DNA from: an archaeon
GTDB taxonomy: Archaea; EX4484-52; B79-G9
Assembly: GCA_013139905.1 (NCBI GenBank)
Contig: WSZW01000013.1
Location: 1-27,503 of the forward strand
Direction: 5' to 3'
DNA: 27,503 nt
Part shown: positions 1 to 6,254 of the stretch, one piece after another
Position numbering within the stretch: position 1 is the first letter of the stretch
Layout: every line of letters begins with the position of its first letter
Notes under the pieces: model-generated
Seen by the model: only the letters and a program-made list of their open reading frames with translations
What the model was told of the DNA's origin: nothing
The model's database searches: none
Translations under genes and position numbers: made by a program

Positions 1-73
1 ATTTCAATGCTTTAGAATCAATAATAATTCCATTACAAATAAAATCAGTTATAATTTTTTTTAAATCATCCAT
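1..73 (-). CDS. N-terminal fragment, probable DNA polymerase II small subunit (DP1)
   Basis: Only the first 24 codons are inside the window; the gene runs off the left edge. Reading leftward from an ATG at 73, the peptide starts MDDLKKIITDFICNGIIIDS, followed by KALK. This resembles the short helical start of archaeal DP1 proteins (a charged helix, then a pattern like 'G-hydrophobic-x-ALK'). DP1 is the exonuclease and regulatory subunit of the euryarchaeal replicative polymerase PolD. The call also leans on context: in several Euryarchaeota the polD small subunit gene lies beside orc1/cdc6 at the origin, the arrangement suggested here. Twenty-four residues cannot prove the family; the open frame and ATG are seen, the identity is inferred. 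Confidence 0.4.
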   Translation of the reverse strand, partial: MDDLKKIITDFICNGIIIDSKALK

Positions 74-140
74 AACTAAATTGATAATTGAAAATATTAA
101 AATAGATGCCATCATTTAAAACAAAAATATATTACACAAA

Positions 141-170
141 CATACCCACACCTTAATTTCTTATGGAAAT
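141..170 (-). repeat. ORB-like element, left copy
   Basis: On the minus strand this reads ATTTCCATAAGAAATTAAGG followed by TGTGGGTATG. It matches the right copy at TTTCCA, GAA, AAGG and TGTGGGT, with two bases missing from the G run. Its orientation is opposite to that copy, as expected for paired Orc1/Cdc6 sites facing across an unwinding element. Confidence 0.55.
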
Positions 171-360
171 TAATTTTCAAAAAAAATATATTAAAAAACT
201 ATAAAATTAGGTTAAATTCTTCAATTTTATACATATTTTTGATGTGTTTTTTGTATTATTTAAAATAAAAATATGACGTTATTTGATACTAAAATAAAGT
301 TTTTAATGATATTTTTAAATAAATTTTATTTTAGTTTTGTTCTTCGTTTTTTTAATTTTT

Positions 361-420
361 AATTTATATATATATATATATAAACTATATATTATATTAT
401 ATATATATATAACAATAAAA
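361..420. other. AT-only tract, candidate duplex unwinding element
   Basis: Apart from single C bases the tract consists only of A and T, with long alternating TA runs. It lies between the two ORB-like elements, nearer the cdc6 side. Low helix stability makes it the obvious place for origin melting. It may also supply TATA boxes for the flanking genes. Confidence 0.5.
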
Positions 421-449
421 TAAAAAATTAAAAAATCCATATAACAATA

Positions 450-481
450 TTTCCAAACGAACTCAAGGGGTGTGGGTGTAT
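450..481 (+). repeat. ORB-like element, right copy
   Basis: This reads TTTCCAAACGAACTCAAGGG followed by GTGTGGGTGTAT. The TTTCCA half and the downstream G run (AAGGGGT) are the hallmarks of euryarchaeal origin recognition boxes bound by Orc1/Cdc6. It is the only G-rich stretch on the plus strand of the otherwise AT-rich region and sits about 50 bases before the cdc6 start, so it could also autoregulate that gene. Confidence 0.6.
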
Positions 482-528
482 ACAAAAATAACCAATAATA
501 ATTTAAACCTTCATTTCCTATAGAGATT

Positions 529-1737
529 ATGACTCAACAAACAATTCAAAATTTATTCAGTAATTATTTATCAAAAAAACCTATTTTTTCAAATAAAAAA
601 GTACTCATGTCTAATTATACACCAGATACAGTACCGCATAGGGAAAATCAAATAAATCAATTAGGTCGTATTATTTTACCTGCTCTTAAAAACGAAAGAC
701 CATCTAATGTGTTTATTTATGGTTCAACAGGAACAGGAAAAACATTAGTGACAAATTATGTTCTAAATGAATTAGTGATTGCCGGAAAACAAAATAACAC
801 AAAAATATCAACAATATATGTTAATTGTAAAATGAAGAGAGTTGCAGATACAGAATATCGTTTTTTAGCATTTTTAGCAGATAAATTAGGTAAAAAAGTA
901 CCACCAACCGGACTTCCGACAGATCAAGTATATAAAATATTTTTTAAAGCCTTAGAAGAACAGGAAGGTGTTTTAATAATAATTATAGATGAAATCGATT
1001 CTTTAGTAGATAAAGTTGGTGATGACTTTCTATATAATCTTACTCGAATAAATCAGGATTTAGAAAATGTAAAAGTTGCAATTATAGGAATATCTAACAA
1101 TATTTCATTTACTGATTATCTTGATGCTCGTGTAAAATCATCATTATCTGAAGAAGATTTAATTTTCCCACCATATAACGCAGTGCAACTTCAAGACATA
1201 TTACAAGAACGAACCAAAATTGCATTCAGTGAAGGAATATTAGAATGTGGTGTTAATCAAAAATGTGCAGCACTAGCCGCTCAAGAACATGGTGATGCAA
1301 GACGCGCATTAGATCTTTTGCGTGTTGCAGGTGAAATGGCAGAGAGAAATGGCGACGAAATAATATCTATAAAACATGTAGATATGGCAGAAGAAAAAGT
1401 AGATACAGATAGAATATTAGAAGTTGTAAAAACACAACCAAAACAATCAAAAGCAATAATTTATACACTTTTATCAAAAATAGAAAACGAATCAGATAAA
1501 ATATTAACTGGTGATGTATATAATACATATATTGCAACATGTAAAAAAGTAATATTAAAACCACTAACACAAAGAAGAGTTTCAGATATTTTATCTGAAT
1601 TGGATATGTTAGGAATTATCAATGCAAAAGTAATAAGCAATGGTCGATATGGCAGAACAAGAGAAATATCATTAGCATTTTCAAAAGATTTACACACAAA
1701 AATAATGGATTTTTTGAAAAACGAATTTTATTTTTAA
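529..1737 (+). CDS. cdc6: Orc1/Cdc6 replication initiator
   Basis: This 402-residue AAA+ protein recognises the origin and helps load the MCM helicase. The Walker A motif GSTGTGKT is at residues 65-72 and Walker B (IIIIDEIDSL) at about 150-159. A sensor 1 region follows (GISNN), and a sensor 2 helix reads HGDARRALDLLR. The last 90 or so residues form the winged helix that contacts ORB DNA (QRRVSDILSEL then GRYGRTREI). Length and domain order are standard for archaeal Orc1/Cdc6. The ATG at 529 has no clear ribosome binding site. Its stop codon overlaps that of the convergent downstream gene. The ORB-like sites just upstream are its likely targets. Confidence 0.95.
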   Translation: MTQQTIQNLFSNYLSKKPIFSNKKVLMSNYTPDTVPHRENQINQLGRIILPALKNERPSNVFIYGSTGTGKTLVTNYVLNELVIAGKQNNTKISTIYVNCKMKRVADTEYRFLAFLADKLGKKVPPTGLPTDQVYKIFFKALEEQEGVLIIIIDEIDSLVDKVGDDFLYNLTRINQDLENVKVAIIGISNNISFTDYLDARVKSSLSEEDLIFPPYNAVQLQDILQERTKIAFSEGILECGVNQKCAALAAQEHGDARRALDLLRVAGEMAERNGDEIISIKHVDMAEEKVDTDRILEVVKTQPKQSKAIIYTLLSKIENESDKILTGDVYNTYIATCKKVILKPLTQRRVSDILSELDMLGIINAKVISNGRYGRTREISLAFSKDLHTKIMDFLKNEFYF

Positions 1738-2273
1738 TTGATTTTATTGATAATTGGTGCAGGAATACCATTCAAACCATTAACATTTGCAATAATATTT
1801 TGATATGCACCAGAAATAATTGGTGTGTTTAAATCTAATTCAACAAAACAATTTTTTAAATTATTATTAATTACAAAACAAGAACCATTATCATCATAAA
1901 TAATAGATAGTATTTTTTCATTATTTAATTTATTTAAAAAATTTAAAAGATTATTTGATTCTTCAATATATTTTAACATATCAATTGTTTTTGGTGGTAA
2001 TAATATGGCATTAATACCACAACAAATTGTTTGTTTAATATCATCAACAATATATTCTATATTATAATTATTTTTAGCTATATCAAAACCATTAACTATT
2101 TGTGGGTGTTTTTGTATATTTGATACATATTTATGTGCTGTTTTTTCACTTTCAAAAAATAAGTTTTTATGGGTTATTGTAGATAATGATGTAACAACAA
2201 ACCTTTTTTCATTTTCCACACCAACAAAACCCAAACAATATGCCTGTAATTTTTTATTATATAAATTAACCAA
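1734..2273 (-). CDS. Hypothetical protein of 179 residues
   Basis: No family was recognised. The protein is rich in Asn, Ile and Lys, with hydrophobic strands alternating with polar loops. It has a small N-terminal portion reading AYCLGFVGVENEKRFVV and a C-terminal segment ending PAPIINKIN; no membrane segment or signal peptide is evident. The start is TTG at 2273, supported by a GGTG site at 2280-2283 exactly six bases upstream, the same spacing as at dnaG and the PRC-barrel gene. A TATA-like stretch on this strand near 2308-2325 suggests its own promoter. Its stop overlaps the cdc6 stop, so the two genes converge. The clean start signal and long frame argue for a real gene, possibly lineage-specific. 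Confidence 0.7.
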   Translation of the reverse strand: MVNLYNKKLQAYCLGFVGVENEKRFVVTSLSTITHKNLFFESEKTAHKYVSNIQKHPQIVNGFDIAKNNYNIEYIVDDIKQTICCGINAILLPPKTIDMLKYIEESNNLLNFLNKLNNEKILSIIYDDNGSCFVINNNLKNCFVELDLNTPIISGAYQNIIANVNGLNGIPAPIINKIN

Positions 2274-2330
2274 TTATAACACCATTTTTTTGTTATTATT
2301 GTTTGGTTATTATATATTTATAAAAACTCA

Positions 2331-3053
2331 TCATTTAAGTTTCTTCAAATTCAACAGTAATTCGTCAACATTTTTAGAATTAGACAAAATTAATGTAATG
2401 CCTTCAACTTCAGCTATTCTTTTTGCAAGTGCATCTAATTTTGTAACCCCGTGAAGCACAACAACACCAGGGTTTAAACCGGTTACCTTTAACGCAACCA
2501 ATGGTGATCTGCCTGTTTCAACATTAATAAATATCAAAGCGCGTTTTTGTGTCATATCATATAATTCAGACAATTCTTTTTGAGATAAATTAGTAATTGC
2601 CTTTATAGAATCAATAACAGTATATCCATAAATATTTTCATTATTTGTTTTAACAATTACATTTCCATTTATGATTTCACTAAAATCATTTACATTTATT
2701 GGATTTGATAGTTCTGATATATCTAAAATAGCATCATTTAATTTTTCATTATCATCAATAGTTGCAAATTCATTAGAAATTAATGCGCCATGTTCTCTAT
2801 CAATTTTAACAAATGCATTTATTATTTTTCTAACCATTTTTAGTCCCGGAGATTGCCGTCTGCCGGATTCATAATCAGAAATAACCGAAGGTACCACACC
2901 AATCGTTTTTGCAAAATCCTTTTGAGATATTTTAAAAATATCTCTCCATTTTTGAATAACTTTACCTGCATTTTCATTAAATATAAGGTCATTCGCAATA
3001 TTTTTTGCAATAATTGATGTGGTATTATTATATTTTTTTATTATTTTAGTCAT
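2331..3053 (-). CDS. XRE-type HTH transcriptional regulator (COG1709-like)
   Basis: An N-terminal Cro/C1-type helix-turn-helix is clear around residues 37-75: WRDIFKISQKDFAKTIGVVP then SVISDYESGRR. A C-terminal domain of about 120 residues follows, with the segment RALIFINVETGRSPLVALKV and later PGVVVLHG. Such an HTH plus a conserved C-terminal ligand-like domain is typical of the archaeal predicted regulators grouped as COG1709; no target is known to me. The frame opens at GTG 3062, but ATG 3053 is preferred because GTGGT at 3058-3062 lies four bases upstream and can pair with the anti-SD sequence. It follows the dUTPase gene by 66 bases on the same strand and may be co-transcribed with hjc and dut. 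Confidence 0.85.
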   Translation of the reverse strand: MTKIIKKYNNTTSIIAKNIANDLIFNENAGKVIQKWRDIFKISQKDFAKTIGVVPSVISDYESGRRQSPGLKMVRKIINAFVKIDREHGALISNEFATIDDNEKLNDAILDISELSNPINVNDFSEIINGNVIVKTNNENIYGYTVIDSIKAITNLSQKELSELYDMTQKRALIFINVETGRSPLVALKVTGLNPGVVVLHGVTKLDALAKRIAEVEGITLILSNSKNVDELLLNLKKLK

Positions 3054-3119
3054 ACAAACCACTAATTTTGTTATTTTTTAAATTATAATATAGGTACAAA
3101 TTAACAGCTATAATATATA

Positions 3120-3692
3120 TTAAATAACTTTACCGTCTTGATAATTAGTTTCTCCCTGTTCCTCATAATGAGATTTATTGTCTAACTTAGAAAACACAAT
3201 TTGACAGAATCTAACACCAATATCAACACCAGTATCTAAAACAGGCACAACCATTAATGTTAAAACTCCTCGATAACCAGCCTCACCAAATGCAGTTGCT
3301 AAAACCGATTGAGTCATTCTAAAAAGCGTACTTCTGCATTGTATAGTAAAATTATAATTTGTAGGCGTATCAACTTTTTCACACGTAATAAACAAATACG
3401 GCGTCTCTTTTTTAAGATTAACAAGCGTTCCTTCATCAACAGTTATTTTTTCGTCGCAAGAAACACTATCAACAACATGTTCAAAACCATTCATAACAAA
3501 AACTCGTCCGAATTTTGGTTTTTGACAATCTTCTTTTTTAATTCTCATAGTGCCTGCTTCTAAAACCTCTATAATTGCCGCCACTCTAAAATCAATGCCA
3601 TTTGCAGTAAGCTGTTTATCAAGATTACCATAATCACTTACTAATTTTTTATCAATAATCATACTTTCTAATGTTTTTTTACTCATGCGCAT
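3120..3692 (-). CDS. dut: dUTPase of the dCTP deaminase-like family
   Basis: This 190-residue protein belongs to the dCTP deaminase/dUTPase superfamily. Family motifs are NGIDFRV (nucleotide-binding start), QCRSTLFRM (the RSSL motif), AGYRGVLTLM (the GYRG turn) and QIVFSKL near the end. True dCTP deaminases have a catalytic Glu in a TLE motif at the fourth strand; here the triplet is TLM. Some archaeal dUTPases of this fold, such as the Pyrococcus protein, also have TLM. That favours hydrolysis of dUTP to dUMP and pyrophosphate, keeping uracil out of DNA, over deamination. The activity is inferred. ATG codons at 3692 and 3686 are both possible starts. It lies between hjc and the XRE regulator on one strand, 30 bases after hjc. 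Confidence 0.8.
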   Translation of the reverse strand: MRMSKKTLESMIIDKKLVSDYGNLDKQLTANGIDFRVAAIIEVLEAGTMRIKKEDCQKPKFGRVFVMNGFEHVVDSVSCDEKITVDEGTLVNLKKETPYLFITCEKVDTPTNYNFTIQCRSTLFRMTQSVLATAFGEAGYRGVLTLMVVPVLDTGVDIGVRFCQIVFSKLDNKSHYEEQGETNYQDGKVI

Positions 3693-3722
3693 ATAAAATC
3701 AACCCCGTTTAATATTTATTTT

Positions 3723-4049
3723 TTATTTAAGACTAACAAAATAACTATTTTCTTTCTCAATTAATTGGTCTGTATCAATAAGAGAAAAACCCTTGTTGTT
3801 TTGCTTAATAGCATATATACATTCGCCACCAAACGCAGTTGCAACCATTATTAATTTTTTAACTTCATCTTTTTCAAGATATGCGCAATCTTTTATGGTT
3901 GATTTACATTCAATAACAATAATTTTTCCATCCTTAGCTGCAACTATGTCCGGTTTTTTACTACCGCCCGAACGAATTACACACCAACCTTCCTTTTCTA
4001 GATGTTTTTTAAGCTCTCTTTCAAAAGCATAACCTTTTTTGTACGCCAT
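3723..4049 (-). CDS. hjc: Holliday junction resolvase Hjc
   Basis: This 108-residue protein has the full archaeal Hjc nuclease signature. Glu10 and Arg11 occur in the first helix (GYAFEREL), then RSGGSKKPDIVA with metal ligand Asp34, then IVIECKS with Glu47 and Lys49. The fold is a restriction-endonuclease-like dimer that cuts four-way junctions symmetrically during recombination. Length fits the family. It is the first gene of a leftward run with dut and the XRE regulator. There is no SD before its ATG, but a TATA-like box lies on this strand near 4075-4085, so a short or absent leader is likely. It is divergent from the structured RNA locus. Confidence 0.93.
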   Translation of the reverse strand: MAYKKGYAFERELKKHLEKEGWCVIRSGGSKKPDIVAAKDGKIIVIECKSTIKDCAYLEKDEVKKLIMVATAFGGECIYAIKQNNKGFSLIDTDQLIEKENSYFVSLK

Positions 4050-4163
4050 GAGGTTTATAACACATCAAATATTATAATTATATACACTTAAACAACAAAA
4101 ACCAACCAACCAAAACATATATAAATTAATACTACTATAATGTGATTACATATAAATCAAAAT

Positions 4164-4175
4164 GCTTATAAAAAA
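4164..4175 (+). promoter_or_regulatory. TATA box of the structured RNA locus
   Basis: GCTTATAAAAAA fits an archaeal TATA box with an A-rich BRE side (TCAAAAT) just upstream. Its centre is about 25 bases before 4195, where the first RNA helix begins, which is the normal TATA-to-start distance in archaea. The box also lies in a perfect 7-bp inverted repeat, TGCTTAT at 4163-4169 and ATAAGCA at 4178-4184. Confidence 0.55.
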
Positions 4176-4194
4176 ACATAAGCAATATTATATT

Positions 4195-4343
4195 CACGCG
4201 ACGATGGGTCCCTGTTACGAGCAATTTGAACCTGCGATGATATTAGGATACCCCGTGGCGATAAAGGCCTGTGTTAAGTCAGTGCATCAAGGGTGATGGG
4301 GATCATTCAATGAAAATGGATGTTAGACACAGGCTATATTTAT
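4195..4343 (+). ncRNA. Candidate structured RNA, family unknown
   Basis: A GC-rich island (about 55% G+C over 4195-4260, by hand count) sits in a largely A/T intergenic region. Hairpin 1: CGCGACG (4197-4203) pairs with CGUGGCG (4254-4260) with one G-G mismatch, then GGG/CCC and UCC/GGA separated by two-base bulges. Its tip has GCA/UGC next to GA on each strand, like a kink-turn core. Hairpin 2: GCCUGUGU (4267-4274) pairs perfectly with ACACAGGC (4327-4334). Inside it are GCAUC/GAUGU and a 7-bp hairpin GGGUGAU/AUCAUUC closed by a GGGG loop; AUAAA (4261-4265) can pair with UUUAU (4339-4343). A TATA box stands about 25 bases before the first helix. It lacks the hallmarks of tRNA, 5S rRNA, SRP RNA and RNase P RNA. 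It may be an independent RNA or the leader of the DUF167 gene. Confidence 0.6.
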
Positions 4344-4349
4344 GATTAC

Positions 4350-4631
4350 ATGATAATACAAAAAGAAAATAATATCATAATAACTGTGACTGTAAAAACT
4401 AACCAATCAAAACAAAACATACAGTTTAATAAAAACAAGATATATGTTTATTTAAAATCAACCCCACAAAAGAATAATGCAAACATAGAACTTGTTAAAA
4501 TATTTACAAAAGTATTAAAACGTCCGGTAATATTAATTTCCGGCAGAAAATCAAAAATAAAAAAATTAGTGGCAGATAATATAACAACAAAAAAAGCATT
4601 AGAAACGCTTAAAGAAATATCAATTAAATAA
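4350..4631 (+). CDS. DUF167 (YggU/UPF0235) family protein
   Basis: This is a small basic protein of 93 residues. It has the DUF167 pattern: a first strand reading ITVTVKTNQSKQNI, then KIYVYLKSTPQKNNANIEL in place of the usual P-x-GKAN, and near the end VILISGRKSKIKKL, matching the family's 'v-i-GxxSRxK' turn. The biochemical function of DUF167 is not established. The frame also has an ATG at 4320, but that codon lies in the predicted RNA hairpin and the extra ten residues do not look like the family. ATG 4350 is therefore preferred. No SD is visible, and no separate TATA box is seen, so it is probably read from the promoter at 4164-4175 through the structured RNA. Confidence 0.75.
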   Translation: MIIQKENNIIITVTVKTNQSKQNIQFNKNKIYVYLKSTPQKNNANIELVKIFTKVLKRPVILISGRKSKIKKLVADNITTKKALETLKEISIK

Positions 4632-4842
4632 TCCTAAAAAAATAATTAAAAACAAAATAAACTAAAAATTAAATATAAAATATGAATAATTCATTAAAAG
4701 AAAAAAAATAAAAAATGAAAGAATATACATATACTATAACATCAAAAATATAATTAATTTAATATACTTAGTTTAAGGATGATTTATTTCTTGAATTGTT
4801 GTTTTTTAGCTGACCACACACATAAAATATGAGGTGTGTATA
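4632..4842. other. Intergenic region before dnaG
   Basis: No gene is supported in these 211 bases. The first part is extremely A-rich. A TATA-like element (TTTAATATA) lies near 4755-4763, giving dnaG a leader of roughly 60 bases. The end of the leader holds a small hairpin over the ribosome binding site, listed separately. Confidence 0.5.
4816..4839 (+). promoter_or_regulatory. Hairpin overlapping the dnaG ribosome binding site
   Basis: ACACA-CATA (4816-4824) can pair with TATG (4828-4831) and, past a three-base AGG bulge, TGTGT (4835-4839), with loop AAA. The SD GAGGTG at 4831-4836 is partly inside the stem, so folding would hide it six bases before the ATG at 4843. The pairing is seen; regulation is inferred. 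High growth temperature would weaken such a short stem. Confidence 0.35.
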
Positions 4843-6129
4843 ATGGCAAAAATAGCACAAACATCAGTAAAATATCTAATAAAAGCAAAATTTAAAGCAG
4901 ACGGAATGGTTGAAAAACCAGATGTAATTGGCGCTCTATTCGGTCAAACAGAAGGATTGTTAGGTTCTGATTTAGATCTTCGAGAACTTCAAAGAACAGG
5001 AAGAATAGGCAGAATTGAAGTTATAATCAACGTTATTCAGGGGAAAGCACACGGTTCTGTTTCAATACCTGCAAGCTTGGATGGTGCAGAAACATCATTA
5101 ATTGCAGCAGCATTAGAAACAATTGATAGAGTAGGTCCATGTAATGCAAAAATAATGGTCGACGGCGTAGAAGATTTAAGAACAACAAAACGAAAATACA
5201 TCGTAGATAGAGCAAAATCTTTACTTTCTTCGCTACTAACACAAGTACCGGAAACAACAACAATTACCGAAGATTTAATGAAAACAATAAGATCTGCAGA
5301 AATAACAGAATATCAAGGTTTAGCAGCAGGTCCTGATGTAGCAACTGCAGAAGAAATAATTGTTTGTGAAGGTCGGGCAGACGTTATGGTATTGTTAAAA
5401 CATGGCGTTAAAAATGCAATCGCAGTTGGCGGAACATCAATGCCTCCTCAAATGGCTAAAATATCAAAAGAACACCAATTAACTGTATTTCTTGATGGCG
5501 ATAGAGGCGGAGACTTAATTTTTAAGGAATTAAAAGCAATTGCTGACATAGATTTTGTTGCAAGAGCACCGGAAGGAAAAGAAGTAGAAGAACTAACTAA
5601 AAAAGAAATATTCACTGCCCTAAGAGACAAAGTACCGGCAGATCAGGCAAAAGAATTAAAACCAATACAAACACAAAATAATCGAAAACCACAAAATTCA
5701 CGTTTTACAAAAGACGCAAGAGATACAAGACCCAGACAAAAAACATTTGATCAAAAACCACGGCAAGAACGATTCACTAAGCAAGATCGATCATTTACAC
5801 CACGAGAAGAATTTGTACCCCCACAAAAAAGTACAATGGACGATGATTTAAAAGAATTTTGCAAAAAACAATTAAATGATTTAATGGGTACAAGAGCAGC
5901 AGCAATTTTTGATGAAAATCGAGTATTCGCAGGAAGAGTTCCTGTAAAAGAACTTTCAAAAGCAATAAAACAAGTTCAAAACCCATCAATTGTTGTAGTA
6001 GATGCAGACGCGGACAGAGACATAATATCCGCATCAGAGTCTGCAAATGTGTCATATATTTTAACAACAAAAAAAGCACAAACAACATCAAGAAGAGTTA
6101 AGATAATAACAAACGAAGATCTTAAGTAA
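4843..6129 (+). CDS. dnaG: Archaeal DnaG-like primase/exosome subunit
   Basis: The protein has 428 residues from ATG 4843, chosen because GAGGTG at 4831-4836 is six bases upstream; an in-frame GTG at 4834 is less likely. A TOPRIM domain spans about 170-245, with EIIVCEGRADVMVLLKHG (Glu176) and VFLDGDRGGD (Asp218, Asp220). The archaeal N-terminal region precedes it (SVKYLIKAKF then GLLGSDLDLRELQR). A Gln/Lys/Arg/Pro-rich linker runs from about 275 to 325. The C-terminal domain typical of archaeal DnaG follows (LMGTRAAAIFDENRV, IVVVDADADRDI). It lacks the zinc domain of bacterial DnaG. In archaea it has been reported both to make primers and to be a stable part of the RNA exosome; the sequence does not decide which applies. 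Confidence 0.95.
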   Translation: MAKIAQTSVKYLIKAKFKADGMVEKPDVIGALFGQTEGLLGSDLDLRELQRTGRIGRIEVIINVIQGKAHGSVSIPASLDGAETSLIAAALETIDRVGPCNAKIMVDGVEDLRTTKRKYIVDRAKSLLSSLLTQVPETTTITEDLMKTIRSAEITEYQGLAAGPDVATAEEIIVCEGRADVMVLLKHGVKNAIAVGGTSMPPQMAKISKEHQLTVFLDGDRGGDLIFKELKAIADIDFVARAPEGKEVEELTKKEIFTALRDKVPADQAKELKPIQTQNNRKPQNSRFTKDARDTRPRQKTFDQKPRQERFTKQDRSFTPREEFVPPQKSTMDDDLKEFCKKQLNDLMGTRAAAIFDENRVFAGRVPVKELSKAIKQVQNPSIVVVDADADRDIISASESANVSYILTTKKAQTTSRRVKIITNEDLK

Positions 6130-6162
6130 TCTTTTTTTTCTTTTAATTTTTTATTACAAATT

Positions 6163-6210
6163 TGTGGTTTGATTTTTTTTGATCAACCACATATTTTTTT
6201 CTTTTTTTTC
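6163..6210 (+). terminator. Hairpin plus T-tract terminator after dnaG
   Basis: TGTGGTT (6163-6169) and, past one bulged T, GAT (6171-6173) pair with ATCAACCACA (6182-6191), leaving an eight-base T-rich loop. T-rich runs follow at 6193-6209. Other T runs lie at 6131-6152 just after the dnaG stop. Both hairpin-assisted and plain T-tract termination are plausible. Confidence 0.6.
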
Positions 6211-6254
6211 GTAGTATAGCATATAGATATAAATATTTTTAATTAATTGAAGTT

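Larger units (their letters stand above)
74..528. other. Putative chromosomal replication origin (oriC)
   Basis: A 455-base non-coding region separates the divergent gene at the left edge from cdc6. It is almost entirely A and T, including an alternating TA tract near 365-415 that could be the unwinding element. Two G-rich elements resembling archaeal origin recognition boxes stand at its two sides in opposite orientation and share TTTCCA, then AAGG, then TGTGGGT. Inverted ORBs flanking an AT-rich element beside orc1/cdc6 is the classic archaeal origin plan. The function is inferred from this layout. Confidence 0.7.

Noticed and set aside
2098..2125. TGTGGGTGT resembling the ORB element
   Set aside because: It lacks the GGGG run and TTTCCA half, and it lies inside a coding region with an ordinary reading frame.
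4215..4240. Reverse strand GGTTCAAAT inside the RNA island looks like a tRNA B box
   Set aside because: The bases on either side do not form the five-pair T stem, and no anticodon arm or acceptor stem could be built around it.
4267..4334. Fluoride riboswitch or hammerhead ribozyme
   Set aside because: GGCGAUAAAGGCC and GUGAUGG are only partly like the consensus cores; the pseudoknot partner and the GAAA/cleavage-site order are absent.
4320..4349. ATG 4320 as the start of the DUF167 protein
   Set aside because: The codon falls within the 3' arm of the internal stem of RNA hairpin 2, has no SD, and adds ten residues unlike the family.
4777..4815. Possible C/D box sRNA (GATGAT ... CTGA) before dnaG
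   Set aside because: The C box has two mismatches, the flanking stem is only two pairs, and the element lies inside the dnaG leader.
4806..4822. TTAGCTGAC-CACA shared with 25090-25105 after pyrE
   Set aside because: A nine-base match in such a small window is close to chance, and the two contexts differ.
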